From Lingula anatina (taxonomy: Eukaryota; Brachiopoda; Lingulata; Lingulida; Lingulidae), in contig NW_019774402.1 of the NCBI RefSeq assembly GCF_001039355.2, positions 1,131,244-1,195,243 on the forward strand: a DNA stretch of 64,000 nt. Direction: 5' to 3'. Position numbers and translations under genes: made by a program. The notes beneath the pieces were generated by a model. The model was given only the letters and a program-made list of their open reading frames with translations, ran no database searches and was not told the DNA's origin. Shown one piece after another: positions 44,707 to 58,940 of this stretch (the stretch's first letter is position 1; every line of letters starts with the position of its first letter).

Positions 44707-47700
44707 TCACTCTTCTTCCTTTATTTCATTTGCTGTGGTACTTATATTTAAATCTTTGAATTCTTTTAACAGATTTTCACGTGCTGAAATCATTCTTTGT
44801 CTGGCTCTTTGAAAAGCATCTGAGGGGAAAAAAACAATCATTATTCTTTTGCAAGATACTTTCAGCATGTATTATAACAAAAACTTAAAAATGTTATTTT
44901 AATGAGTCATTTTCTTTCTTTCCTGTTTAGAAATTATCAAGTTTAGTAAAAAATGCTTGTTAATACTGCCCATGTTGAAGAGCTTCTAGATGAGACAGCT
45001 ACTTAGATTTGTAACTTTCACAGTTCTAAGTTACCACCATAGCAGCATTATGCAGCCCTGGGAAAATTACATATTCTCTCAAAATTTGTTTTTCTATATT
45101 TACTCACCAAGTACATTCATAATGCTCAACTGTGACGATGTAGCACTACAACAGAGGAAACAAAACAGTAAATTTACTATGAATATATATTTAATCGAAA
45201 ATCTTGCTTATTTCAAACATATTCAAATCTAATTTTGGCAATTCAAATGGAATGAATAACTCATTCCATAACTACAGTTAGAAGGTAAATAATTTTTTTC
45301 TCCCTATTTCACACACATGTAATAAATGCAATAAACCAGCAATCAATCCCTAAATAAAAGAAACAAAAAGGCCCTTATAAAATCATTCTACTGGTTAAAC
45401 AATCTATTCCCTGTTAAATATATCTCTCAGTAGCAGCACTGTTTTCAACTTCATTTTCTTATACTCTTGGAGAGCCCATATGGACTGTCTGCAGCCAAGT
45501 ATTGTTGTTTTCTGGCATCTTATGACCCTGGCAGCCTGGATTCTACCAAACTAATATTCATACTCACCCAAGTCTATCCATTAAATTTCCCATTTTCTTT
45601 TTAGAATGAGCTTTATCTAGGAAGGCTCTGTAAAAATAAATTATGCTCATCAATATTAAATTTGGCTTAATTTTGATACAAACATTTCCCCCTTATCTTT
45701 CATCATACTTTTGGGCTCAGATTGACATGTATCTCAAAGAGAAACAATAGATCACAGCAAAGAATTCATACAAAATCATTTTTGGCCAAAGTATGTTTAT
45801 CATCTAGGAAACAACACAGTTTCATTTGTGAACACTGTCTGATAGACACATTATGAGGTGGCAAATGTTAATTTTTATCTTTTTTTCTTTGGAAGAGTCT
45901 TAACATCATACACTTACTGAGATTGATGAAGAATATTCAACCTAACAGTCACACTCCCTGTGGTCTCGGTTTTAAACCCATACTTGCTGAGATGACTGCC
46001 CTAAAAATACAGCTTATATACATTAACAACAGCTGCTTACTTAATCACACAGTATCATTTTATAATAATAATAATAATAATTTATTGAGCACATGAAAAG
46101 AGTGTACATTTATAGGCTCTCTACACTACTAATTATAATATACTTAAAGGGATAATACTCTTCGTTTCGGCCAAAAAATGAATTTTCCTGGAGTAAACAA
46201 CAATTTTCCCATACTTACCAATGGTTAATGAATCCATTTTAACATTCAAAGTTAGTCCCTGGTTTTTTTCTAAAAAGTTTGGTTTTTTGTTAAAATCACT
46301 TAAGAGATTTTAACAGAGTATAGCCATCAATGGAGGTCACGTGGTCTAAAGACAAGCTCAGATATCAGAATAATAGCTATAACTGCCATTTTTGTGGTAA
46401 AACAGAATATATTATATTTCTATGAGTTATTCACAATGTTTTTATTGTGAAATAAAGATCTCATACAAAGAGTTATTATCCCTTTAAGTTAAAATACATG
46501 TACATAGTAATAATAAAGTTAAAGTATAATACCAGGTGTCATCTCATTTTGGATAGCTTCCATTTTATAGTCAAACAGGGAACTAAACCAAACTGCACTT
46601 ATTTTCATGTCTGTTACATAATGAGATTGAGGCAAACAAATTACTGGTATAGGTTTCTTAAATACCACCCTGTTCTAAACAGCAATCAATCTATGAAAAG
46701 ACCTCCTTACTCAAAGAATAAAAATAATAATTATAATACTTAATTAACATACTTCAAAAGTTGAAGGAACAGAAATGTATGAAAGATCTTCCAACTCCGG
46801 TGAGCCTCCGATGAAAAAGCGCCTCAACTCTGATACCACAGAGTTTCCTGTAGGCCTCCAGCATGTCACTTCCTCTGTACTGACACCTGATAAACAAATG
46901 TGTGTTCTTAACATATTTACCTTTGTATGGTTGTCACATGCATATGCTGTGTGACAATCATACAGGAATAAAGATTAGAAACTGCCATTTAAAATTTTGA
47001 TTGAAATTCTTAAGGCACAGTTGAAATACCACTTAAAATGTTCCTATATTATGACATAAAAGTTTCTAAACTTAATCTCAAGTAAATATGCTGAAAAAAA
47101 CAAGTTTTTTTTATCAGATATTTATCACAATTTATAAAGTTAATTTGACATTTCAGGACATCCTAAATATTGACTGCTTAAAGACAGAAAAGTAACATAA
47201 ATAAAGAGATATGCTTAATCACAAGGATACACAGGAATTTGGCCAGAAAACAAAATCTACAATTAACACATTTTTCAGCATAGTCAAAATTCTTGAAATG
47301 CTTACCAGTCATCAGTCCACCCCCATCATTCAAAAACCCTTTATTTAAAACTATTTCACTGGGCATAAGTAAGTCGAGTGAATGGGAAAAGGGAATTAAA
47401 TACATTCTATAACAAGTGTATAATCAAAAACCATATGTTACAGTAACATCCCTCAATGATATAAATGTTATATAAATATACAATCCTCACCTGGAATACA
47501 TGGTAGTGTCAGGTAACCATAGCCCTCTGTCCTATACCGCTGCCAAGAGTCTAAAGACAGCACCTCTATGTACATAACTGGCCACTTGGGAAGTAAATCT
47601 AAAAATTAAGTCACGTTTAGGTACTCAGAATTTTATTGTTTCATAACCATACTGCAGCGCAGGTTATTATTTGCATCCTATAAATATTGACAAGATAATC

Positions 47701-50700
47701 ATTATATATGAAGAGCTCTGTGATCAAAAACATTACCAAATCACTGTAAAAATCCAAAAATATCAATAATAATGATTTTTCTTGGATTATTATTCCTATC
47801 AAAAATAATGTTTCCCCAAAAGATGTTCAAATGATAGCTTACCCTTATTTTCTTCAATAACTGTTTCATTCTTGTAAAAAACTTCAAAGTTGAAGGGGAA
47901 ACTGTAATATGCCACATTATCCTGAAATATAATATAAGAGATCTGTTAAAAAGATACACTTTGTTAATAGAATGGCAGTATCCTTTGTTCTATTGAATTA
48001 TTAATAATCAGTTTAACAATACAGAATACACAACAGAAGATTAAAGGAAGTTGTACCAATAGTAAACTTTTTGCAGTTCCTCATACCATGCAATCAAAAA
48101 GACTTCATAATGTTATACATACCCTTCCTTCCACTTTGGTAGTACAAGTTTGTGTTACTCCAGATAATTGCTGATTTCTGTCTACTCTCCAATCTACAAA
48201 TAAAAAAATAATATAAAAGTATGATATAGGAAATTTCATAAAAATTTCATAGAAATTTCCGGGTTACATATGTAAATTTTGTGGAATCATCTTACCACAG
48301 CCAGGTATGGGTTCAAAATTTTAAACATTACATGCCATTTTCATTTGAAAATTTTGCCACATCTACATATTACCAAACTTTCACAGGGATGCAGAGCAAT
48401 GACACATGATACTCCCTGGACCACGTCTGTGACAACATACAGGACCCTAACATCAGAATCACTGATATACTAACTACTTAGGTTGGCAAGGGATAATATC
48501 CTCATGGACTATTAAAAGAGAAATGTGGTTATTGAAACACATGAATTTCATGAATCAACTGTCACAATACATGTTATTTGGATTGTTTTACTTTCCATAA
48601 TGATGTTAATACAAATGAAGGCAGTTAAGTAATACTGAAAGGGATGCATGTTAAGTAGTATTAGTTGTACTCTTTAGACAATTCATTTTTATATATAGAC
48701 TATACAGTATTTCTTAAACACTGTTACTTACTTCTTGGTAGTTCCACAAAATAGTGAATATAAAGATTGTCATAGTCAAAATTCTTTGCAGACACAATTT
48801 CACCATATACTAACATCCTTAGAACATCTGGTGGAGGCTGAAATACCAGAGCACTTTATTATGAATACTATCTGTACAATCACATTGAGTACTGTCTTGT
48901 GAACAAAATTTGCTTCGAAAAATTGCTTTCAGTTCAACATAATCAAAGATTTCTCTTTTACAGTCAGTAAATATGACATTTTTACTTTCTGCTCTTCATT
49001 AACTAAATGTTTTACGCATTTCTCTACTTTAAATCAATCTATAATATAATTTTGAAGTGTTAAAAGTTATATTCTAATTTATATTTCCCTCTAATAAATT
49101 TGTCAAGGTATAATCCACAATGTACACACATGCCTTGTACTTGGATGTCTGTTCTGCCATTTCTAATCAGTAATTTAAAAAATTAAATTTTAAGAAGATG
49201 TGACTAGGACACGAACACTCTTACCATTTCAAAATCATGCCCAACCACTGCTGTGAGAAATTCCCCATGTCTGTTATAAAGCTAAAAGTAGTAATATTCA
49301 TAATAAATATTCAGGTGCTGAAAATTAACTACATAAGAGGTTTGTAAATTTTTAACTGAGGAAATGACATATGTTTCTTGGTAACTTGTGGCATACCAGG
49401 ATTTCAACATATTCCAGTAACTACACTATTATCACATATTATTAAATACAGTTATGTTTTCATAGGGAAGCCTTTTGTTACTAGGACAACATGTATAACA
49501 TTGTTAAACTGTCAACCAAAGCTCAAGACATAAACAAAGACACCTTGACAAGTGAAAAGCTACAAATGCCATCTGTTACCTCTTTATACATCTTCCTCTC
49601 TCTATCCTGTTCCTGTCTGCTCATTTTGGCAGAGGCATCCTCAAGAGTATACTCATAAACCTCTGGAAAATCAAAACATGATATACCACAGACTTAATCT
49701 AGAGATCTTACTTTTACATTCAGATGGTTTGATATTACTCCATGAACGATATTTATTTTGTTAATTCACTTCACTTACTATGTTTAAAAATAATCAAGGT
49801 CCTGGAACATCTGATTTGAGTATTTTCTCACCATTCAAGACACAAGTGCATTATACATCTCTCTTTTCACTCTCTTCTGTCTTTTACTTTTGTCCAGGTG
49901 ATCCACAAATATAAACAATTATGTACAATAATACAGTATTATCTCTACCTCTTCCAATGCTTTGTGTCTCTATTCTATAAGGTTTCTTTCCTTTACTGAA
50001 GTCTGGCTTGATGCTGATCACTCCATTGATGTCCACTTTAATCACACACAATACATACTCATCTTCTATTGTGGCCTCACTGAAGAAAAACATGCTTGGT
50101 TATGTATAGTACAATCATTGGCTGTGTATTTTTTCATGAAAATAGTGTAATACTGTATAGAAAACTAAGTATTTACCCTCTTTCCAAGAAATTATAAATC
50201 ACTGACTGTTAAATTTAAAGTAGGGCGTACAAAGTCCCGCAGCTTTGTCCTGTTGTTAGGAAATCATAAATACATTGAACCACAAAAATTCAGTTCGATA
50301 TGTATGATAAACAAAATTTGTCTTTTTGTGAGCAAGTCAAAAACTGATGTCAAAACTAGTTTGGCTTAAGAGTGCAGAAAAATTGATCCAAATTTAAATT
50401 GAAACTCCCAAACATGAATTTTCACAAACTGGTAGCCTAGCTAGTGACTAGTTTTTTTTTACACTTAATGTACAGGCTGACAGGCAAAAGCAACCACAAA
50501 TCTTATACAAACACAGGTTAACTTACTCATCTGCTGAAGAGAGGTCCACCATGATATACATGGTGTGCTGTGGGGTGCTGATAAAGTGATTCTGTTTCAC
50601 AGATTCCTCAGTAGGCTCCAAATCAACAATATTTATCTTAGGAACTATGGCATTCTCACTGAAATAGAAAAAAAAAAACAGAAATATGACACACTTTCAA

Positions 50701-52719
50701 CTGACTCAACACAGACACCACCGTTAAAAAGATTCAGTTTAGGAAATATATTGTCTATATGCTTTGTTCAATCCCTCAGATGGTTAAGATTTGCATTATA
50801 ATATTACTTGACTAAAAATATAAAACTGTCACCTTTCCCTTTTCCTATTTGCAACAACTCTTCTTCTCCTCACATTGGCAGCTCTCTGTGAGAGAATATT
50901 TGGCTGTTCACTAACTGATGTGGTTGCATGCTGAACGTGCTAAATGTTGGAGAAAAAAGACATGGACCTATGATCTCAAACAGCAACCAGAAAAGAATGA
51001 TATTAAAAACGATTTAGCATATCAGAAATTTGATGATGAAGAATGGGGCACTCTTAGATAAAACACCTGATGTATTAAAGATAGCATATGATTCTAAAAT
51101 ATTTTCTTTGTCATAAAGCATTAATCAAATAGCCTTTTTTCCTTTGGTATATGTTACTTTGATTCTTGAGGTGCACAGCTAGATGATTTATACCTCCTTC
51201 TGGTCTGTGAATGGGTCATTTGCAGTGTATGAAAATAATCGCTTGGTTGGTCGGCCTTTCTCTCTGGAGTTGTAAATCATTCACAATTTGTTGGCATACT
51301 TATTAACAAATTAGTTTGTTCCTAAATACTAGCATGAAATTAACCTCAAAGCTCTTGAGGTTTGACATAAAGATTGTACCACATACCAAAAAACTAAACA
51401 AATAGTAATAGTCAAGGAGGTGAGTTTCAAGTCTTAAATAAAAAAAATCATTCAAGTCCAAATATTCAAAATTTAACATGATACAAGTACATTAAAAATC
51501 TTAATCATGCATAATATAATTCAAGTGGGACAGGATCCTTACTTCAGTGGTTGAACATCTTGGTGATATTTTCTCTCTAGGACCCCTGTGCAGTTCTCCT
51601 CTTTGCTGTACAAATCAACTTCTCTCTGGAGAATTGTTTAAAGAAAGAAATAATGTAAACCTTCTATATAAACATGCATGTTACAGTTGTGTATTACAGG
51701 CTTAAATTAAACAAACCATAATATAAGCACTTTCATATAATTATATAGGAAGATGTTTTTGACCTCCACTTAAAGGTATACTGTCCCCGTTTGACAATTT
51801 CCTAAAGACATATTCTTTATGTTTAGAAATCCTGCAAAGCTACTAATCTTCCCCTTAAAAACCATAAAATCCTCCAAATGAAAGAACCTTATATCTTCTG
51901 AAGAGTACAGAAAGACATGGAATGCTAAACGGTAGACCAGACATTTAGAACTAAATATTTAAATTAAAAAGGGAATAAAACATATTGCAAGTGCAGGGAT
52001 GGGTTCAGCAATGATTTTTGAGTGGGAGAAAATTGCTATTTCCCCTAAGAAAAATTCACTTTGGCAGGTATATCTAATGAAAAGGACCTTTAAACAAAAG
52101 TAACAACAACTTATCTACCATTTTCATACTTACCTGGCTGAATACTTTTTCTTGCCAACTGAAGGTATATTCTTCTCTATCCTTCTTTGACATGGCCTGC
52201 TGCTGTTTCCGCACGTCCTGGAGTCCCATTCCTCCGCCATGTTCTTTTTCAAGTTGTGCTTGTGGTACTATACTGGCTGATGTTACTCTTTCTACACAAA
52301 CTCTGAAATAAGTCCAATGTAAGTCAGTATATACACAATTATAACCTTGTATCACGGAAATCCAAGGTATTTCATTTGCATGATGTTTATATTAGACTAG
52401 ACCAACACACGCTGGTATGATTGTATTCGTTATAATGAATTATTGATGTAATTTCTTTGCGTCGTATTACGCTAAAAAAATAAAACAAAAACTACTGAAA
52501 AGTAAGAATAACCAGCGCTTGACTTGAATGATTCAAAAACGAACTCCCGCGCTTTGTAAATTGTTTAGTTTTCGGAAGGTTTTTGATAACATTTTAGTTT
52601 TTAGGAAAACTAATACTGTACTCTTAAAGAACACATAAGTACCGTATTTTTAGGTTTTTTACGGGATCTCTTGATCTGTAATAGCCAGCTCCAGTGTCAG
52701 CATCGTACATATCCACCAT
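44707..52719 (-). CDS. MKS1: MKS1, B9-domain protein of the ciliary transition zone
   Basis: Eighteen exons close in frame to 1,701 nt (566 residues; human MKS1 is 559): 52643-52719, 52134-52302, 51543-51625, 51194-51263, 50833-50939, 50527-50658, 49949-50079, 49580-49662, 49225-49281, 48732-48837, 48123-48193, 47843-47921, 47491-47598, 46753-46886, 45918-46000, 45568-45627, 45108-45145 and 44707-44819. Diagnostic motifs are [16 protein letters not shown] at the N-terminus, [71 protein letters not shown] and [17 protein letters not shown]. The B9 domain spans roughly residues 305-440. MKS1 works with B9D1, B9D2 and other MKS-module proteins at the base of cilia and is needed for ciliogenesis and Hedgehog signalling in vertebrates. 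It is divergently arranged with NCoR. Nothing looks broken. Confidence 0.95.
46144..46487. mobile_element. MITE with TTAA ends (piggyBac-like) in an MKS1 intron
   Basis: The left end TTAAAGGGATAATACTCTT and the right end AAAGAGTTATTATCCCTTTAA are inverted repeats beginning and ending in TTAA. TTAA target duplication is the hallmark of piggyBac-type insertions. The element is 344 bp with no coding capacity. It lies in the intron between exons 14 and 15. Confidence 0.65.
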
Positions 52720-52747
52720 TGTGAAACAAATTTGATTCCTTTATATG

Positions 52748-52759
52748 CCACTAGAGGGC
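52748..52759. promoter_or_regulatory. CTCF-like motif
   Basis: CCACTAGAGGGC fits the core of the CTCF consensus and lies 28 bp from the MKS1 start codon. Confidence 0.4.
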
Positions 52760-52956
52760 CAATTTCAAGACAGGAAAAATATATATATAAGTTATTTAAT
52801 TAAACTAATAGTTTTAAGTCTATCATTAAAGTTAAAATTTCAATATATTATATTTTTTGCATTTCCTTAAATGATTTAAGGTTGTTAACATTCCAACAAT
52901 CAATCAAGTTACAGTGCCAAGCTTTTATTGGTCCCATAGAGGGAGCAGGTGCTATG

Positions 52957-52964
52957 TGACGTCA
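52957..52964. promoter_or_regulatory. Palindromic CRE (TGACGTCA)
   Basis: This is a full-length consensus cAMP-response element, 26 bp from an inverted CCAAT box and 10 bp before the upstream ATG of the NCoR leader. It is a typical proximal-promoter arrangement. Confidence 0.55.
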
Positions 52965-52973
52965 AAAGCCAAA

Positions 52974-53003
52974 ATGGCTGAAAAAATTGAGTATGTCGAA
53001 TAG
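52974..53003 (+). other. Upstream ORF in the NCoR leader
   Basis: A nine-codon ORF (MAEKIEYVE, stop TAG) ends 4 nt before the proposed NCoR ATG at 53008. If transcription starts upstream of it, it could reduce NCoR translation. It overlaps the YY1-like motif, so it may instead lie at the transcription start site. Confidence 0.4.
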
Positions 53004-53007
53004 ACCG

Positions 53008-55943
53008 ATGGGAGACAGGTAATGTATACAATTTATGCATAAAAATACCGAGAATATGTACAATATACGTGTCGTAGAAGTATAAATGCATCAATCTAAG
53101 TTGAACAAAAGTGTTTCACAAAAGCTGCATGATTTATTTTTTATAATTATCGACCCATAATAAAACGTACTCGAGGACTGTCATCGACGTTGGCGTGCGC
53201 CTAAAGGCTACACGATGGACGTAGCGGATGCACGGATTGAAACGATTTAATTAAATGACTATTTTAAAGTTGTACTGCACTGTGCAAATGGACAATACAA
53301 AAGATTTCCGGAAAGCTCTTACATAATAATGGATAAGATTATTTTAAGGGTTATTTTAGGGCACTGTTAAAAGGTTATCTGGGGACACCAAGTGCTGATA
53401 CTGTGTTCCAAGTAGTATTGCTGTTTGTGAGGACGAAGAACTATCTGTTGTACGATTTAATTCCCTGTTCTAGTCAAGGCTTAATGTACAGTTATGCATA
53501 AGCAACATGGTATTTTAAATCCTGTGCATTTAGTGGAAGGAGTAAAGCCTTGGATCTTTTTAGCAGTTTCTTGTAATTTGCTAGTGCCAGTATCAATGAT
53601 ACTATTGTACATAATAAGGTTATGTTAAATAATTTGATCCATTCAATCCTTTAACTTATTTTCTGTGCATCTTCTGTATATTTTGCTATGCATTTTGATC
53701 AGGTTTAATTAAATGAGAGAAGCTAGATCTTTAACTGGATATTGATGTCACCATGGGTGAAAGTTTTTACAATTATGCATGATTTCAGGATTTTCAGTCT
53801 TCATTTTGATAATTTTTTTCATATGGTCTAAATGTCATGAGAAATTGCAAGCTGCGTTTTCAGGATTTTCAGTTTTTACAACTTTCACCAGTCACTAATG
53901 CTCTTTTGAAATATGTAATGCATTGGGACATGATTTGTGCTTGAAAAAATAAAAATAAATAAAATAATAATAATAATAGTAACAAATAAATTGATAAGTA
54001 AAAAAAAAATAAATAAAAAATAAGTAAATTAAAAAAATACAATATCCAAAGTACAGGTAGACAGTTCCAAACCCTTAAAAATAAAATTGGATTTGAATTT
54101 GTGATATTTTTCTTTAGTAGCAAATATAAATTTGTAAGTAAATAGTTTTCTTTGATATGGAGTCAGAAGGAGTTTGTCAGACTTGGAGAAAAGAATCTAA
54201 CCAGAGATGGAACATGAATGTGGTAGTTAAATATTTTGATGTTTTTGTTTGTAGGCCTGGAGACCCAAGTCAGGGGTCTCCATTTAAACATCAACCGCCT
54301 GGCCAGCAAGGGAGAAGTCCTAGCTCTCAGCCACAGATGACCCGTCCAGGTTATCCCTACCCTCAGGACCCTATGGTAGCTTCATCTCTCTATGGAACAG
54401 TGTTTGCCAGAGAACCTTATCAGGTCTGTAAACTTTCTGTGCAATTCTTATGTTTACTGACGACAGGTGTAAAATAATTTTCTAACTTCAGAAATAACCT
54501 GATGTGATATATATATTAATAGAATCTCTGTTTTGATAGAGTTTTGTTTTTATTGTCTGTCTTGAATTGTAGTTGTCTTGAATCATGTTTTATATCCTTA
54601 AATTGATAAGTCAGTCCACAATATTTTTTCCATTTCAACATTTTCCCTTTCTCTTTTAGACATACACATTTCTTTTCATTCCAAAAATGAAACTCGCCTT
54701 CAGATGAACAAGATTCATAATGTTATGTATCATACGATAAGATCCTGAACAGTAGAAATAGAGTGTTGAATATCACTTTTTTATCACACTAGTAAATGTA
54801 GTAGGGAATTCTGTACTTGAATTGCTTTTATTATTTTTTTCTTGTTGTTTTTTCAGAGCGATAGGTTTCCAGAACAGTTACATACAAGACGCGGAAGGCT
54901 TTTAGATGATTTCACTGATGGCCATGGACTGGCAGGCAGAGACAAGTAAGAATACTTATCAAAAGGAGTTAAATTATTATTCACATTTTTTCAGCTCTCT
55001 GTTCATTAGCTTGTCGCAAATGAAATCTAGTTATTGGCCACAATTAGCGCCGGGGATTTACTGTGACATTAATCTTAGCCAGTGTTAATTATGTACTACA
55101 TGGATTTACACTAATTAGCAGGTTTCATTAATATGTGAAATTTCTGTCAATAGAATGTATCGCATTACATATATATATCTTATGTGTCTTGCATTACTTT
55201 ATTAATATCCATGGTTGTTTGCACCAAAGCAGACTTGATTTGTGGTTAGTTAGTGCAACCGCTGTTCATGAGTGTTTTTTGCAGACATTTAGCAGCTGTT
55301 GACACAGCAGACCTAGTTTATTTTGCCCTTCATTCTATTAAGAACAAGATTTAGATTTTAGAATGTTCAGACTTTTGATTATATGTAACCATTAATTTAT
55401 GGATTTTATTTATTCTTATAAGTTACAATTTTAGTTTTATATGCTGTAAGTATAGAATTATAATAAAGAAACCCTGGCGGTTGGTTTCATGCTGATATGA
55501 TAGATTTTTGAACCCATCTAGTGTTATTTACTTTGACTGAAGAAAATGAAAAAAAAATAATGAATTTTCACCAACGTGTCAGTGGTGTGACATATAAGCA
55601 AAATTTATTTTAGATTGAGTACATAAAGGCAATATCAAGTTTGCAAAGCAGGAAGGAATTTCTGTATTTAATCACACTAAGTGCATTTAGGGCAAGAGTG
55701 TGGATTTCTATGTAGACTGTGGCCATATGAGCTACAGCTGTTTGCGTGCAAGATGTGACATAGAAGAGTTTTCATGTTTTTCTTTTACTAATGGACTAGT
55801 TCAACCAGCTCAACCAGACCATGATTTAAAAAAAAGGAATATCTAAAAGATTATTTATAAGATTCAGTTGTGTTATTTCTGGCCATGTCCCAGAAAAATT
55901 TCAAGCAAATGCATAACTGTATTGAAAGTAATTTACAACCAAG

Positions 55944-55981
<38 letters not shown>

Positions 55982-58841
55982 TGTGTGTGTGGGGGGGGGG
56001 AGGGGGTTAAAAGTGTAAAATCTTTAGTGGAGTTTTGCTGCAGTTGGAAAACATTTGTAATTGGGTCAGAAGTGTTACTGGTAGTTCTGTGAGCAACTGT
56101 CACATTTGACTATACCCTAGGCATTGGTTGATTTAGTCAACATGTACTTTCCATCCTCTTAATGAACCTGTGATGGTGCCTCCTGTTTTCTTTTGAATAA
56201 TATATGTTAAGTAGTCTTTTAAGTAATGTGAAAAACTAGAATGCAAAAACCTATATAGACTTTTTGATAGATGATCATCCTTATAGTTCCCCTTATATAT
56301 TTAATTAATCTTGAAATTTACTTGAGGCTTCTGAATAACAGTTCACCATTTTTAATTCATCTGTCAGTGACAACAAGGGTTGTTTTCATTTTGTATATAC
56401 TTAAACATATGTATAATAATTGGTATGGAATATGAAAATAAGTTGAATTAATTCGCTGTTAGTGTCAAATCAAGAAAAGTGATAATTTGTTATGTTAATT
56501 TATGTTATGTCATAGGACACATTCAGATATAGACATAGTACAAGCTGGGTAGTTCCAACTCTGCTGGGGATTCTCTAAGTGCAATCAGTGGGATAAGTTT
56601 ATTTTTCTGAAGTGCCTCCTAGAGCAGCCTAGCACATGTGGAAATTAATTACCCTCAAGTCGCTCAAGGAGACATTTCAGACAATTGAGCTGATCCCACT
56701 GATTGCACTCTAGGGAGAATCCCCTCCAGAGTTGGACCAACCCAGCTGGTATGATGTCTGAATCTGAATGCAGTCATAGTGTGAGCTAAAATTAACAGTG
56801 ACACTCAGACTTGTTTTTGCTTTGTGACCATTTGGTTGCTACACTTGATAATAAGTACTATGGTATTGAAATCCCAATGCCTTTTAGTCCAAATGCCTGT
56901 TTAAGGCCATAAATATACCTTAATTACCAATAAAAAAGAAAGAGTTCAGTTTGAGAACTCTGTTTTGGTGCTCCATACTTAAATATCACTTGCCCCAGTC
57001 ATGGGTGATGTGGGACTGTTTTGTATTTAAAAGTATTTAAGCATTTCTGTGAGATTTGCAGTAACAAAATATATATGCATGTGCCCTGAATTGTGAGTGA
57101 GTGATATGAATGTACCTTGTTATTGCCACACACACTGGGCTAGTTGCCAGAAGGTGTGGAAAGATGAAATGCACTTATCACAACATGTTGCTTTCAATGT
57201 ATGTTCTCACTGCTAGCAGCTATAAAGCAATGTGTACTTCTGCCTTTTTTTTTAAACCCAGACATCAAGGTATGCAGATGATAAGTAACATTTCTTTTTT
57301 GCTGTGGGTGGTCTGCACTAAGTAACTCTGAAATATTTCTTGCGATGGGAGAGGAATGAAAATCTACTTAAAATGTGATGATAGGCATGCTGTTTCTGTA
57401 GTGGTTCAAGTAAGGACAGCTTTCATTTGCTAGAGAACATANGTAAGGACAGCTTTCATTTGCTAGAGAACATATGGAATGCAACCACACACTTGATGTA
57501 AGTGAGTAAATAGTCTTATAAAATGACTTTTATGAAAGTGTATGCTTAAAATAAGGTCCCAGTGAGGTTTTTATATAAACAAGGCAGCAAAGCTGTCAAA
57601 TGTACAGACAAAAAGCTGAAAATAACAATGCACAAAATAGGCTAGTGTCAATTCTGATACAAAAGTACATTATGCTTAACTTTCAACATATCAAATTTTA
57701 ATTATGCTCAACAGGTAACACCAATGTAAATAAAATGTGAAACAAGCATAAGGCTTCAGGCCCATGAGAGTTCACACTTTGAAAGTGCCAGAATGAGAAA
57801 AATGAAAATTTTACACAAAATTGCATAAATTCAATAATAAATGATAACCCAATTGAGCTGGCTTTCTAATTTGAACTACATGCCAATCCTAAAAATCAAA
57901 CTTGTAAGTTAAAAATAATAATAATAAGTAACACAGTTTCTTTTCATAATGTTTGTAGTAGCAGTGCATTTTTGTCAATTTTGATGTAACATTACATAAA
58001 TTACAGAATAATTATCACCAATTTTTGATTATTGACTATAAATAGCATAGACATGTAGAAAATTTGGTTACCATTCGGCTTTATGTCCATGGGAGCTCTG
58101 AGTCCCACAATGAATGGCAACACGATAAAAATGAATATTTCAATAAAATGTATAACTACAAGAAAAAGAAGCGAATTAGACTGCTTTTCCAAATCGGCTG
58201 CAATTTAGTCCTGTGTTTCTTTTTTGAAAGTTTGACAATCATAAGTAACATGGTTTACCCATAATGGTCATCATGGCAGCAGCACCCAAAATTGTATTTT
58301 CTTCTATTTTGATGCAATATTACATAATGCTTAACAGCATAAAGACCATCAGTTTTTAATAATAAAATACACATATCATGGATTTTCAGAAAAACATCTG
58401 TGTCTGTACATAAAAAAGTCAAGTTGACACTTTATACATCTGATATACTAGTCATTTTGATTTCATGATCTTTGTTATTGGATAAAAATTATTTGCATTT
58501 CGACATAAAAGTATATCTTTAAAAAGATCTTTAACTGCTGTTGCCATCTAGCTCTCTTTTTATATATTATCTAGCTGGTGACATCAAAAGGTCACTTAGG
58601 TTTCATCATCAGCTTGGCGTCACCACATGGGTCCCATTACAGCTATGTTTGGTTTTCTGTGAATATATTGTATGTATAACACCAGGCAGATTTTTTTATG
58701 GTGATTATCTCTTTTTAATAATTGTCCCTCTGCCAGTGATGGTGACCACATTTTCATAATTAGCTATTTTAGGCATGACGTCTTCTGAAATAATTTGGAA
58801 CAAAACCAAGATATCTATCTATCTGTATCTTGGTTTTGTTC

Positions 58842-58940
<99 letters not shown>

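Larger units (their letters stand above)
52720..53007. promoter_or_regulatory. Divergent MKS1-NCoR promoter
   Basis: Only 288 bp separate the two initiation codons. The interval holds a CTCF-like core CCACTAGAGGGC (52748-52759) abutting a CCAAT, an inverted CCAAT box (52927-52931), a palindromic TGACGTCA CRE (52957-52964) and a YY1-like CCAAAATGGC (52969-52978). No TATA box is evident. Factor binding is inferred from motif matches only. Confidence 0.65.
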
